The notes: generated by a model not told the origin, from the letters alone. DNA of 15,591 nt from Hyphomicrobiales bacterium (GCA_947374125.1 CANCAR010000044.1:1-15591), one strand, 5' to 3'. Positions 6,603-14,798 are shown, counted from the stretch's first letter. Numbers and translations: made by a program.

Positions 6603-8177
6603 GTGGAAATCAATGATCTTGATCGGCCCGATGGGGTGATCGGACGTATCCGGTACGAAATGTATCGGGTCATGTTCGATACACCCAATGCCCCGAAGCT
6701 CCATCACTATTTTGACCGCTTTATCATGACCCTCATCGTGTTGAGCGTGATCGCTATTGGGCTTGAGCACAGTGACGCGCTGCATGAAGCCTATCATTGG
6801 GAATTGGCGCTGTTCGATAAGGTTTCGGTGATCATCTTCACCGCTGAATTGATTGGACGTTTGTTCTGTGGGGGGCTTGCTCCGGCCTATCGAAATAAGC
6901 GCTTTGGAACAGCTCGTTACGCGCTGACCCCATCGGCGATTATCGATCTATTGGTCGTGGTGCCGTTCTACCTCACCTTCCTGATTGAGCTCGACCTTCG
7001 CTATTTACGCATGATCCGACTGTTGCGGGTGTTGAAGCTCGCGCGTTTCATGCTGCCAAAATGGATAGCCTTTAAGGAGTTGAATAAGGGGCGGAGCCTG
7101 CGTCAGAAGATCTATAGCCTGCTTTATCCGGATGAATTTTCCGGCGCATTCCATAGCATTATCGACGCTGCGCTGGTGGTTTTGATCTTTTTAAGTGTCG
7201 TTGCGGTTGTGCTGGAAAGCGTCGACAGTATCCATAAGGCTATGGAAATCGAATTTTATTATTTTGATCGATTTTCGGTTTTTGTTTTCACCCTTGAATA
7301 TGTTTTGCGGATTTTTGTCGCGGTTGAAAATCCTGCAACGTCGAAGCCGATTTCGGGTCGTTTGCGCTTTATGACGAACCCGTCGCAAATCATTGATTTG
7401 CTCTCGGTACTGCCCTTCTATTTGACGCTGTTTATCCATATCGATCTGCGGTTCCTGCGCGTGATGCGGTTGGTCCGGATTTTAAAGCTGACCCGCTATT
7501 CAACCGCCATGACGACGGTGATCGAGGTGATCACGGAAGAGTTGCCCTCGCTGGGGGCGGCGCTGTTTGTGCTGATGTTGATCACGATCTTTTCGTCGAG
7601 CGTGATGTATCTGGTCGAACATGAGGCTCAACCCGCTGTTTTTACCAGCATTCCGGTGGCGATGTATTGGGCGCTGATTACGCTGACCACCATCGGCTAT
7701 GGCGATATTGTACCCGTAACCCCTGTTGGCCAGCTTCTGACGATGGTGATGGCCTGTGTGGGTCTTGCCATGATCGCCTTGCCAACGGGTATTCTGGCCA
7801 CAGGGTTCAGCGAGAAATTGAGAAAGCGCTCGGAGGCTTTTAAGGAGCTGGTGGAGGAAAAAGCCAAAGACGGGATCATCACCGATGACGAGCAGAAGGA
7901 GCTCAATCAAAAAGCGGTGGAGATGGGCTTGAGCCGCGCGAGGGAACGGCAATTTGAAGATGAAGTGATGAAGGGCTTGGTTCGCTCATCCGCTAACGTT
8001 CCGGGGCTTGCTGTCACCTTTGCACCCGATGACCATGTGGATGCGATTTTTCGGATGATCGAGCCGCTGACCCTCAAGCATAAATCCATCCTCTTGGCGC
8101 GTTTGGCGATTAGCCTGCCGAGCCATTCGATTATTGTCGAGACGCCGGAACTGATTGGTCCGGTTAGGCCGGACTAG
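6603..8177 (+). CDS. Voltage-gated potassium channel with two tandem voltage-sensor domains
   Basis: Inner-membrane cation channel, 524 residues from GTG 6603 (GGGGGA 7 nt upstream; GTG 6579 is an in-frame alternative). Two complete S1-S4 sensors come first. The S4 helices are DLRYLRMIRLLRVLKLAR (R133, R136, R139, R142, K145, R148) and DLRFLRVMRLVRILKLTR (R283 to R298), each positive residue exactly 150 positions apart. S3 also repeats (IIDLLVVVPFYLT and IIDLLSVLPFYLT). Only one pore domain follows: S5, pore helix, selectivity filter TTIGYGD (362-368, K+ type) and S6. The cytosolic tail has a SHOCT-like stretch (ELVEEKAKDGIITDDEQKELNQKA, about 415-438). Ordinary prokaryotic Kv channels have one sensor and about 250-300 residues, so this is a sensor duplication. 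Voltage dependence is inferred. Confidence 0.9.
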   Translation: MEINDLDRPDGVIGRIRYEMYRVMFDTPNAPKLHHYFDRFIMTLIVLSVIAIGLEHSDALHEAYHWELALFDKVSVIIFTAELIGRLFCGGLAPAYRNKRFGTARYALTPSAIIDLLVVVPFYLTFLIELDLRYLRMIRLLRVLKLARFMLPKWIAFKELNKGRSLRQKIYSLLYPDEFSGAFHSIIDAALVVLIFLSVVAVVLESVDSIHKAMEIEFYYFDRFSVFVFTLEYVLRIFVAVENPATSKPISGRLRFMTNPSQIIDLLSVLPFYLTLFIHIDLRFLRVMRLVRILKLTRYSTAMTTVIEVITEELPSLGAALFVLMLITIFSSSVMYLVEHEAQPAVFTSIPVAMYWALITLTTIGYGDIVPVTPVGQLLTMVMACVGLAMIALPTGILATGFSEKLRKRSEAFKELVEEKAKDGIITDDEQKELNQKAVEMGLSRARERQFEDEVMKGLVRSSANVPGLAVTFAPDDHVDAIFRMIEPLTLKHKSILLARLAISLPSHSIIVETPELIGPVRPD

Positions 8178-8190
8178 GGTTGAGGCTTAA

Positions 8191-8208
8191 GGCTTGGTGG
8201 ATCAAGCC
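8191..8208. terminator. Weak hairpin between convergent genes
   Basis: GGCTTG (8191-8196) pairs with CAAGCC (8203-8208) around a 6-nt loop, overlapping the last codons of the exporter gene. There is no T tract, so it is at best a weak terminator between the converging channel and exporter genes. Confidence 0.25.
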
Positions 8209-9644
8209 GCATGACCCGACACGTCCGCGCCTGCTTGCGGCGATAATTGGCGGTGGAACAGGGCTGACGCGGCGACCACAAAAGCTACGATGCCAAACGC
8301 GATTTGAAAATCGCCTACGTCCAGATGGCTGTCGCCTCTCATATATTGTAGCGATTCCAGAATGATGGCCGCAAAGGCGACCCCAACGGAGCCCGAGACC
8401 TGTTGGACGACGCTTGCAAAACTTGACGCGCGGCTGAGATCTTCGGGCTCAACTTCCGCATAGGCGATGGCGTTGAGGCAGGTGAATTGGAGCGAACGGA
8501 AAAAGCCGCCCGCGAGCAGGACGGCCAATACCAGCAGATGGGGGGTGTTCGCGCTGAAAAACGCAATCGCCCCGAACAACAGGCCGCTTAGCACACCATT
8601 CGCCAGCAAAATCGTGCGAAAGCCAAAGCGTCTCAGGATCATCGGCGCGGTGAATTTCATCAAAAACGCCCCGGCAGACGCGGCAAAGGTCAGCGAGCCG
8701 GATTGGAACGCTGAGAGGCCAAAGCCGAGTTGAAACATCAAGGGTAGCAGAAACGGGTTCGATCCGATGCCTGCGCGAAAAAAGAAGCCGCCCAACACGC
8801 TGGTTTTGAAGGTAGGCAGTTTTAGAAGCGATAGTTTTAGGATAGGATTTGGAATGCGCTTGGCGTGCCGAACATAGAGAGCGATGAGCGCTAGCCCAAG
8901 CGCAATCAAGCCGGGCGCGACCGCCAAGGGCAGCATATCTCGGCCTAAAATGGTTAGCCCAAAAACGAGCATCGAAAGACCAAGACCCGAGAGGGCAAAG
9001 CCTGTGACATCGAGTTTCGTCTGCATCTCGGCCTTTACATTCGGCACGAAGATCGAGGCTAAAATGATGCCGGTAATCCCCATGGGCAGGTTGATGAAAA
9101 AGATCCAGCGCCAATGCAGATAGGTGGTGAGAAATCCGCCGATCAGGGGGCCAACCACGGGGCCAATCAGAGCGGGAAGCGTGAGATAGGAGAGCGCCTG
9201 CACCAGCTCGCTTTTTGGAATGGCGCGCACCAGAACCAACCGGCCAACCGGCACCATCATTGCGCCGCCCAAGCCTTGCACGGCGCGGGCCAGAATAAAG
9301 CCCTCGAGCGTGTTGGTGAACGCGCAAGCAAGCGAAGCAAGCGTGAAAACCGCAATCGCCAGCCGAAACACCTGCCGCGCACCGAAGCGATCCGCCATCC
9401 AGCCGCTGATCGGGATAAAGACGGCTAGGCTTAGCAAGTAAGACGTGAAGGCGAGTTTGAGGACGATGGGGTCCTGGTGGAGATCAAGCGCAATAGCGGG
9501 GAGCGAGGTGGCAAGCACCGTCGAATCCATGTTTTCAAGGAAGAGCGCACTGGCGATGACGAGGGGGAGGACCATGCCTTTTGGGAGGATACGCCGGGTT
9601 TGCGCGTCAGGCGGCAAAGCGGGGTTAGGAAACTTATTCGCCAT
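8202..9644 (-). CDS. MFS drug exporter, DHA2 (EmrB/QacA-like) family
   Basis: Proton-coupled efflux pump of 480 residues in the inner membrane. Fourteen hydrophobic segments can be counted, typical of DHA2. Family marks include the first-helix motif FLENMDSTVLATSLPAIA, the motif A-like loop GWMADRFGARQVFRLA, RAVQGLGGAMMVPVGRLVLVR and the antiporter motif C-like LPALIGPVVGPLIGG. The substrate cannot be told. ATG 9644 is chosen because the TM1 distance is right and upstream sequence belongs to a dispersed repeat, although 27 more codons are open. No adjacent membrane-fusion (EmrA) gene is seen, and the nearest regulator gene (TetR) is two genes away. Confidence 0.9.
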   Translation of the reverse strand: MANKFPNPALPPDAQTRRILPKGMVLPLVIASALFLENMDSTVLATSLPAIALDLHQDPIVLKLAFTSYLLSLAVFIPISGWMADRFGARQVFRLAIAVFTLASLACAFTNTLEGFILARAVQGLGGAMMVPVGRLVLVRAIPKSELVQALSYLTLPALIGPVVGPLIGGFLTTYLHWRWIFFINLPMGITGIILASIFVPNVKAEMQTKLDVTGFALSGLGLSMLVFGLTILGRDMLPLAVAPGLIALGLALIALYVRHAKRIPNPILKLSLLKLPTFKTSVLGGFFFRAGIGSNPFLLPLMFQLGFGLSAFQSGSLTFAASAGAFLMKFTAPMILRRFGFRTILLANGVLSGLLFGAIAFFSANTPHLLVLAVLLAGGFFRSLQFTCLNAIAYAEVEPEDLSRASSFASVVQQVSGSVGVAFAAIILESLQYMRGDSHLDVGDFQIAFGIVAFVVAASALFHRQLSPQAGADVSGHAA

Positions 9645-9645
9645 G

Positions 9646-9701
9646 CCGTTTGCCTGTTGGCCCCTCAAAGAATCGTGCAGCGGATGGGATCCTATACCAA
9701 G
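9646..9701. repeat. Dispersed intergenic repeat, copy X
   Basis: Matches 12530-12585 at 42 of 56 bases by eye, with 26 of the first 29 identical (CCGTTTGCCTGTTxGC...AAAGAATC). It abuts the start codon of the exporter and so forms its 5' leader. On the minus strand both copies can be read as DSLR-x-x-QANG, which hints at a conserved element or a relic coding sequence. Confidence 0.65.
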
Positions 9702-9852
9702 GCAATTGGCGTTTGGCTTGATCAAAAAAGCCGGTGGTTCATTCTAATAGGCGCCACGGTTGCGAGTAGTGGTCGGGTCTTTGATTTCGCAACTTTTCTT
9801 GATTTTCCTCTTTGAGTTGCAAGGTCTCTTCAAAGTTGAAACTTCAGATTGG

Positions 9853-9880
9853 TGGACAAGGTTAATGCATTCAATAAAAT
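9853..9880 (+). promoter_or_regulatory. Predicted sigma-70 promoter of the RTX gene
   Basis: TGGACA (9853-9858, 5 of 6 to consensus), a 16-nt spacer and TAAAAT (9875-9880, 5 of 6). The transcript would start near 9887, leaving a leader of about 37 nt before the ATG at 9924. Confidence 0.45.
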
Positions 9881-9923
9881 TAGCGATAAATTTGAATCAT
9901 ACCCATCTCAACGGAGAGAGCAT

Positions 9924-12353
9924 ATGGCAACGCTCACGGGTACCAGCGGGAATGATACGATTTATGGGAATTCTGGAGAATCGGACTCTATTTCCGGCGG
10001 CGCGGGAGATGATTATCTGGGTGCCGGGTCTAATGACTACAACGGCGACACCCTCAATGGCGGCGCGGGCAACGATACGCTTTACGGCTCCTATTTAGGC
10101 AGTGACATCCTCCTCGGTGGCACGGGGAATGATTATCTCTATGGATATCTTGGCAGCAACACCCTCAATGGCGGCGCGGGTAACGATGTTCTTGATGGCT
10201 CCTACGGCGTTAACGATACGGCGGATTATTCCTATGCAGGCGTAGGCATTTCCGTCACCCTCAACGGGGCGAATGCCGTCACGGTCACTGTCACAGCCGG
10301 TTCGGATGTCGATACGCTCAATTCTATCGAGAACATTATCGGCACGTCCTCCAATGACACGATGACCGGCGACGCAGCTGCCAATAGCTTCAGTGGCGGC
10401 GCAGGCAACGACACCCTCTCTGGCGGTGCAGGCGATGATATTCTCTCTGGCGGCGCGGGCAACGACACGCTTGATGGCGGCTCGGGCTATGACACGGCGG
10501 ATTATTCCTACTCGAGCGCGGGCATTTCTCTCGTCGTAAATGGCCAAACCGTTACCGTTACAGCCGGTTCGGATGTCGATACGCTCTCCAATATCGAGAA
10601 CATTGTTGGCACGTCCTCCAATGACACGATGACCGGCGATTCAAATGCCAATCGTTTTAACGGCGCCGCAGGCAATGACATCCTTGATGGTGGTGCGGGG
10701 AATGACACCCTCCAGGGTGGCGCGGGTGCGGACGAGCTTTATGGCGGCGCGGGGGATGATCTCTTTATCGTCGATGCCTATGACAGCCTCGTCTTCGAGG
10801 GTGCCGATAACGGCACCGACACGGTGCAATCCTCCGTTGATTGGTTGCTCGCCGATAATTTCGAGAATCTAGTTCTTACCGGCACGGCGTTAGAGGCCAT
10901 TGGAAATGAGCTCAATAACAGCCTAACCGGCAATGCTGCCGCAAATTATCTTTGGGGGGCGGACGGGAACGATACTCTCAATGGCGGGGCAGGTGCGGAT
11001 ATCATGCTGGGTGGCTCGGGTAATGACGTCTATTACGTTGATAATATGGCTGATATGCTCGGCGAGAACATGGATGATGGCACGGACCTTGTCTATGCGT
11101 CCGTCTCCTTCACGCTCGATCCTGAACTCGAGAACCTGAATTTGATTGGCACCGCCGCCATTAACGGCACCGGCAATGAATTCGCAAATCTGATCATCGG
11201 AAATTCCGGAAACAATAGTCTCGATGGCGGCGCCGGAGCCGACACGCTTCAAGGTGCAGCAGGTGACGATGTCTACTTGATCGATTCCTTGTTCGATGTC
11301 GTTATCGAAAACGCAAATGAGGGCTATGATACCATTCTAACGAGTGTCTCAATGATATTACCTATCGCAAATATTGAAAAAATTGTTCTTGTCGGCTCAG
11401 CCAATCTCACCCTTACCGGTGATAATCTTTCTAATGCATTGACCGGCAATGACGGAGCCAACAGCCTGACTGGGCTAGACGGAAATGACACCCTGTTGGG
11501 CCTTGGAGGCAATGACAGTCTAGACGGCGGCAATGGTAACGATTCTCTCGATGGTGGCGTGGGGGATGACAGTCTTGCCGGACAAGATGGCACAGATTCT
11601 CTTTCGGGCCTCGCAGGCAATGACACGCTTGACGGTGGCAATGGTAATGATTCTCTCGACGGTGGTGTGGGGGATGACAGCCTCTCGGGCGGCGTAGGCA
11701 ATGATACGCTTTACGGGCTTGACGGTAACGATACGCTGAATGGCGGTGTTGGGTCAGACAAGCTTTATGGCGGCTTCGGCAATGATACTTATATCGTTGA
11801 TCTTGCGACTGATGTGATTTCGGAGGCGTTGAATGCGGGCGTGGACACTGTTCAATCCTCGGTTTCGTTCATTCTCGCCGCCAACATCGAAAACCTCACC
11901 CTCACCGGCACAGCCGCTATCAATGGAACGGGCAATACGGATGCCAATGCCATCACTGGTAATTCCGGCATCAATAATCTTAGCGGCAATGCGGGGAATG
12001 ACACATTGGATGGCCAAGCCGGAAATGACGGTCTGAATGGCGGCGCAGGCCTTGACCGGTTGATTGGCGGCGCAGGCGATGATATGCTCACCGGCGGCTC
12101 GGAGAGCGATACCTTTGTCTTCGCCACTGGCTTTGGCAAAGACAAGATTATGGATTTCAACGCCGCCACCGGCGTCAACCACGACGTGCTGGAATTCTCG
12201 ACCGCCGTTTTCGCCAACTGGACGGCCCTGCTCGCCGCAACCAGCCAGGTCGGAACCGATCTCGTCATCACCCAAAACGCCAGCAACACAATCACCCTGA
12301 AAAACGTCACCCTCTCGAGCTTCACCTCGGACGACGCGGTCTTTGTTGTTTGA
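9924..12353 (+). CDS. RTX calcium-binding repeat protein, probably type I secreted
   Basis: 809 residues made almost wholly of glycine/aspartate-rich nonapeptides (GGxGxDxLx, for example GGAGNDTLSGGAGDDILSGG), which fold as Ca2+-bound beta-rolls after export. Between the repeat blocks are two related modules around ADYSY...TVTAGSDVDTL...IENI-GTSSNDTMTGD, and four modules around DTVQSSV...NIENLTLTGTA. No protease, lipase or other catalytic domain is visible. The last ~85 residues are a non-repetitive beta-rich end closing in DDAVFVV, like the uncleaved C-terminal signals of type I secretion substrates. There is no N-terminal signal peptide. ATG 9924 has GGAGAG 5 nt upstream, and a TTG 25 codons earlier is less likely. 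No type I secretion genes lie in the window. A role as a surface or matrix protein is inference. Confidence 0.9.
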   Translation: MATLTGTSGNDTIYGNSGESDSISGGAGDDYLGAGSNDYNGDTLNGGAGNDTLYGSYLGSDILLGGTGNDYLYGYLGSNTLNGGAGNDVLDGSYGVNDTADYSYAGVGISVTLNGANAVTVTVTAGSDVDTLNSIENIIGTSSNDTMTGDAAANSFSGGAGNDTLSGGAGDDILSGGAGNDTLDGGSGYDTADYSYSSAGISLVVNGQTVTVTAGSDVDTLSNIENIVGTSSNDTMTGDSNANRFNGAAGNDILDGGAGNDTLQGGAGADELYGGAGDDLFIVDAYDSLVFEGADNGTDTVQSSVDWLLADNFENLVLTGTALEAIGNELNNSLTGNAAANYLWGADGNDTLNGGAGADIMLGGSGNDVYYVDNMADMLGENMDDGTDLVYASVSFTLDPELENLNLIGTAAINGTGNEFANLIIGNSGNNSLDGGAGADTLQGAAGDDVYLIDSLFDVVIENANEGYDTILTSVSMILPIANIEKIVLVGSANLTLTGDNLSNALTGNDGANSLTGLDGNDTLLGLGGNDSLDGGNGNDSLDGGVGDDSLAGQDGTDSLSGLAGNDTLDGGNGNDSLDGGVGDDSLSGGVGNDTLYGLDGNDTLNGGVGSDKLYGGFGNDTYIVDLATDVISEALNAGVDTVQSSVSFILAANIENLTLTGTAAINGTGNTDANAITGNSGINNLSGNAGNDTLDGQAGNDGLNGGAGLDRLIGGAGDDMLTGGSESDTFVFATGFGKDKIMDFNAATGVNHDVLEFSTAVFANWTALLAATSQVGTDLVITQNASNTITLKNVTLSSFTSDDAVFVV

Positions 12354-12383
12354 CGGGACGATGAAATTATTATCTGTCTAATC

Positions 12384-12414
12384 CCAAGTGTCATTGAAAA
12401 TGACACTTGGTTTT
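12384..12414 (+). terminator. Strong intrinsic terminator of the RTX gene
   Basis: A perfect 12-bp stem, CCAAGTGTCATT (12384-12395) with AATGACACTTGG (12399-12410), a 3-nt loop and a TTTT tail, 31 nt after the RTX stop. Confidence 0.9.
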
Positions 12415-12421
12415 CTCTACG

Positions 12422-12457
12422 AATATTTCTTAATCCTTGATAATAATAAGAAATATT
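12422..12457. repeat. AT-rich inverted repeat
   Basis: AATATTTCTTA (12422-12432) is the reverse complement of TAAGAAATATT (12447-12457), giving an 11-bp stem with a 14-nt loop. It lies directly after the RTX terminator. Function unknown. Confidence 0.6.
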
Positions 12458-12467
12458 TGTTATCTCA

Positions 12468-12499
12468 CAATGGCCTGATGCTTAAGCATCGGGCCATTG
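12468..12499. repeat. GC-rich hairpin with 14-bp palindromic core
   Basis: CAATGGCC...GGCCATTG arms enclose the perfect palindrome GATGCTTAAGCATC (12477-12490), with a single T-G mismatch position. It is the third hairpin in about 115 bp. It lacks a T tract, so it could be an operator, an RNA-stabilising structure or a mobile repeat end rather than a terminator. Confidence 0.6.
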
Positions 12500-12529
12500 G
12501 CATAAGATAGCCCGTGAGTGCGGTGGTCA

Positions 12530-12585
12530 CCGTTTGCCTGTTTGCTCCTTAAAGAATCACGCGCTAGTCTGGCTCCTATAGCAAG
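12530..12585. repeat. Dispersed intergenic repeat, copy Y
   Basis: Second copy of the element at 9646-9701, in the same orientation, here about 70 nt upstream of the sugar kinase. Conserved blocks are CCGTTTGCCTGTT, AAAGAATC and TCCTATA. Confidence 0.65.
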
Positions 12586-12655
12586 AATGATACACGTTGA
12601 CGTATCCAAAATCGGCTGAGTTACGGTTTCGGTACGCAGATAGGGGATGGAACGC

Positions 12656-14146
12656 ATGGTCTATGTGATCGGGATTGATGGCGGCACGGAATCCTTACGT
12701 GCGGGTGTGTTTGACATGCAAGGTCGGCCTTTGGCCTTTGCAGCGACGGCGTATAAGACGGATTTTCCGCATCCGGCCTGGGCGGAGCAGAACCCCGCCG
12801 ATTGGTGGAATGCGGTGGGTGCGAGTGTGCGCAAAGCCGTGGCCGAGGCGGGCATCGGCATGGACAGCATTGTCGGGCTTGCCGTTGATACCACCTGTTG
12901 CTCGGTTGTTGCGCTTGACGGGAGCGGCGACGCGTTGCGCCCGGCGCTCATCTGGATGGATGTGCGCGCCTCGAAAGAGTGCGACTTGGTGCTGGCGACG
13001 GGGGACGAGGCGCTCAAGGTCAATTCGAACGGGGCGGGGCCGGTATCCGCCGAATGGATGATCCCGAAGGCGCTCTGGATCGCGCGCAACGAGCCGGAGA
13101 TTTTCGAGCATGCCGTGACGATTTGCGAGTATCAGGATTATATCAATTACCATCTCACGGGCCGGATGGTGGCCTCGATCAACAATGCCGCCGCGCGGTG
13201 GCATTACCGCGTGAGCCAGGGTGGTTATGCCCGCTCGCTGGTTGAGAAGCTCGGCATTCCGACGCTCGCCGATAAATGGCCAAAGGATATGGTGCGGTTA
13301 GGCGAGACGGTTGGTGGATTAACGGCAAAAGCAGCAGCTCATTTGGGGCTTAACCCCGGTTTGCCCGTGGCGCAGGGCGGGGCGGACGCGTTTATCGCGA
13401 TGCTTGGCATGGGGGTGGTGAAGCCGGGTGCACTGGCGTTTATCACGGGCTCCTCGCATCTGCATCTCGGCCTCTCGGCCAAGCCGTTTCACGGCAAGGG
13501 GATTTGGGGCACCTATGAGGATGGGCTTTTGCCGGGGCTTCATGCGGTGGAAGGCGGGCAGACCTCGACCGGCTCGGTGATCAATTGGTTTAAGAACATG
13601 CTGGGCGATAGTGTCTCTTACGAGACGCTGAACGCGGAGGCGGCAGCGCTCCCGCCGGGCGCGGACGGGTTGATTGTGCAGGAGCATTTTCAAGGCAACC
13701 GCACACCGCATACCGACCCTTTGTCGCGCGGGGCGATTACGGGGTTGAGCCTGAAGCACGGGCGGGGCCACATCTTCCGCGCGATCATTGAGGGTGTGGC
13801 GTTTGGTACCGAGGCAATTTTTAAGGCGATGCGGGCGAATGGTTATGTGCCGGATGAATTCCGCATCTGCGGCGGGGCGACGCGCTCCGAACTCTGGATG
13901 CAGATCCATGCCGACGTGTCGGGCATTCCGCTGACCTTGACGGAAGTGGCTGACGCGCCTGCTTTGGGTTCCGCGATTTTGGCGGCGGTGGCGGCTGGGC
14001 AGTATGCGAGCATTGAGGAGGCAGCAGGTGCCATGGTGAAGGTCACCCGTCGCATCGAGCCGAATATGGCGGTGCATGAGCAGTATAAGCCGCTATTTGC
14101 CGCCTATGAGCGGGCTTATCCGGCTCTGCGGTCGATTGGAGGGTAG
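12656..14146 (+). CDS. FGGY-family carbohydrate kinase (pentulose kinase-like)
   Basis: ATP-dependent sugar kinase of 496 residues, phosphorylating a ketose or polyol in the cytosol. N-terminal domain: nucleotide-binding GIDGGTESLRAGVFD and the substrate-side IVGLAVDTTCCSVVALD, IWMDVRASKE and CEYQDYINYHLTGRM. C-terminal FGGY domain: FITGSSHLHLGLS, GGQTSTGSVINWF, FQGNRTPHTDPLSRGAITGL and the family signature region FRICGGATRSELWMQIHADV followed by EVADAPALGSAILAA. The GNRTPHTDP-type motif favours the ribulokinase/D-ribulokinase branch over glycerol or gluconate kinases, but the substrate is not settled. ATG 12656 is preferred because GGGG (12643-12646) is then 9 nt upstream; an ATG at 12647 sits on top of it. 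No transporter, dehydrogenase or regulator for a sugar pathway is adjacent. Confidence 0.88.
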   Translation: MVYVIGIDGGTESLRAGVFDMQGRPLAFAATAYKTDFPHPAWAEQNPADWWNAVGASVRKAVAEAGIGMDSIVGLAVDTTCCSVVALDGSGDALRPALIWMDVRASKECDLVLATGDEALKVNSNGAGPVSAEWMIPKALWIARNEPEIFEHAVTICEYQDYINYHLTGRMVASINNAAARWHYRVSQGGYARSLVEKLGIPTLADKWPKDMVRLGETVGGLTAKAAAHLGLNPGLPVAQGGADAFIAMLGMGVVKPGALAFITGSSHLHLGLSAKPFHGKGIWGTYEDGLLPGLHAVEGGQTSTGSVINWFKNMLGDSVSYETLNAEAAALPPGADGLIVQEHFQGNRTPHTDPLSRGAITGLSLKHGRGHIFRAIIEGVAFGTEAIFKAMRANGYVPDEFRICGGATRSELWMQIHADVSGIPLTLTEVADAPALGSAILAAVAAGQYASIEEAAGAMVKVTRRIEPNMAVHEQYKPLFAAYERAYPALRSIGG

Positions 14147-14202
14147 GGGGCGGCCGCCCCCCTGGTGTATTGTGATGAAAAAATCAGCGGTAAGGAGAGC
14201 AC

Positions 14203-14517
14203 TTATCCGGTGGATTTAAGCAATTTCGTCGCCTGACGCAGGCTATCGTTGATGCGCTTTTGCCACCCGGCACCGGAGGATTTGAAGGCGTCCAAAACGT
14301 CCCGGTCAATCCGCAAGCTTACAAGTTGTTTGGTGGGTAATTTCTGCTTGCCGCGCGCGCGCCTTATGCTGTCCGCCAGATCGGGAAAGGCTTCCGCAAA
14401 CGGACGGGCGTTTTGCAAAAGCTCGGCTGTCACTTCAGGGCTATCGGACACCTCATCCCACTCTTGACGGGTAAAGCCATGGCCCTCTTCAAAGCTTTTT
14501 AGACGCTTGGTAGCCAT
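14203..14517 (-). CDS. brnA: BrnA-type antitoxin
   Basis: 104-residue antitoxin and autorepressor of a type II toxin-antitoxin system. The N-terminal part binds the toxin (DEVSDSPEVTAELLQNARPFAEAFPDLADSIRR). The C-terminus is a ribbon-helix-helix DNA-binding element: KQLVSLRIDRDVLDAFKSSGAGWQKRINDSLRQA. The start at 14517 has AGGAAG 8 nt upstream inside the toxin gene; eight further codons are open. The gene overlaps the end of the toxin gene by 29 nt, toxin first, which is the usual brnTA order. It is expected to bind the palindrome at 14766-14787. Confidence 0.88.
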   Translation of the reverse strand: MATKRLKSFEEGHGFTRQEWDEVSDSPEVTAELLQNARPFAEAFPDLADSIRRARGKQKLPTKQLVSLRIDRDVLDAFKSSGAGWQKRINDSLRQATKLLKSTG

Positions 14518-14764
14518 GATAGAGCTTCCTTTCTTTCGCATTGGCAGGTCTCATCGAAACAATCGACAAGGCCTCACGTCCAAGCCGTGAGAAGATAACG
14601 ACAAGAACGAGGCGCCCATCAAGCTGACCAATAGCCATCAAACGAGGTTCTCGCGCCGGAAGGATCGTAGCGGCTTCAAAGAAGGCTACGTTCAAGGTCA
14701 CAAAATCCAAGCCGTGCTTTGCAAGATTGGCGTTTCGTTTGGCATCATCCCATACGAGTTTCAT
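14489..14764 (-). CDS. brnT: BrnT-type toxin (ribonuclease)
   Basis: 91-residue toxin of the BrnT family, RelE-fold ribonucleases that arrest translation under stress. Family marks are the N-terminal VWDDAKRNANLAKHGLDF, a central beta-sheet (DGRLVLVVIFSR) and the end ALSIVSMRPANAKERKLYHG, in which the arginine and the ANAKERKxY motif are typical. It seems intact. No Shine-Dalgarno sequence precedes the ATG, which fits the predicted leaderless transcript from the promoter at 14770-14798. Confidence 0.88.
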   Translation of the reverse strand: MKLVWDDAKRNANLAKHGLDFVTLNVAFFEAATILPAREPRLMAIGQLDGRLVLVVIFSRLGREALSIVSMRPANAKERKLYHGYQASKKL

Positions 14765-14765
14765 A

Positions 14766-14798
14766 TTATTTTGTATCTACAAAATAAGTTGATGTCAA
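14766..14798 (-). promoter_or_regulatory. brnTA promoter with overlapping palindromic operator
   Basis: Minus strand: perfect -35 TTGACA (14798-14793), 17-nt spacer and -10 TACAAA (14775-14770). A perfect inverted repeat with 10-bp arms, TTATTTTGTA (14766-14775) and TACAAAATAA (14778-14787), separated by 2 nt, covers the -10 box. A bound BrnA-BrnT complex would block polymerase, the expected autoregulation. Transcription should start at about 14764-14762, on the start codon itself. Confidence 0.8.

Noticed and set aside
10095..12406. Several minus-strand frames opposite the RTX gene
   Set aside because: Repeats such as SLPAPPERISSPAPP are the mirror of the GGAGNDTLSGG-coding repeats, not genes.
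14146..14161. 16-bp GC palindrome GGGGGCGGCCGCCCCC after the kinase
   Set aside because: It has no room for a loop and no T tract, so it is not a convincing terminator. It is probably a chance GC run at the gene end.
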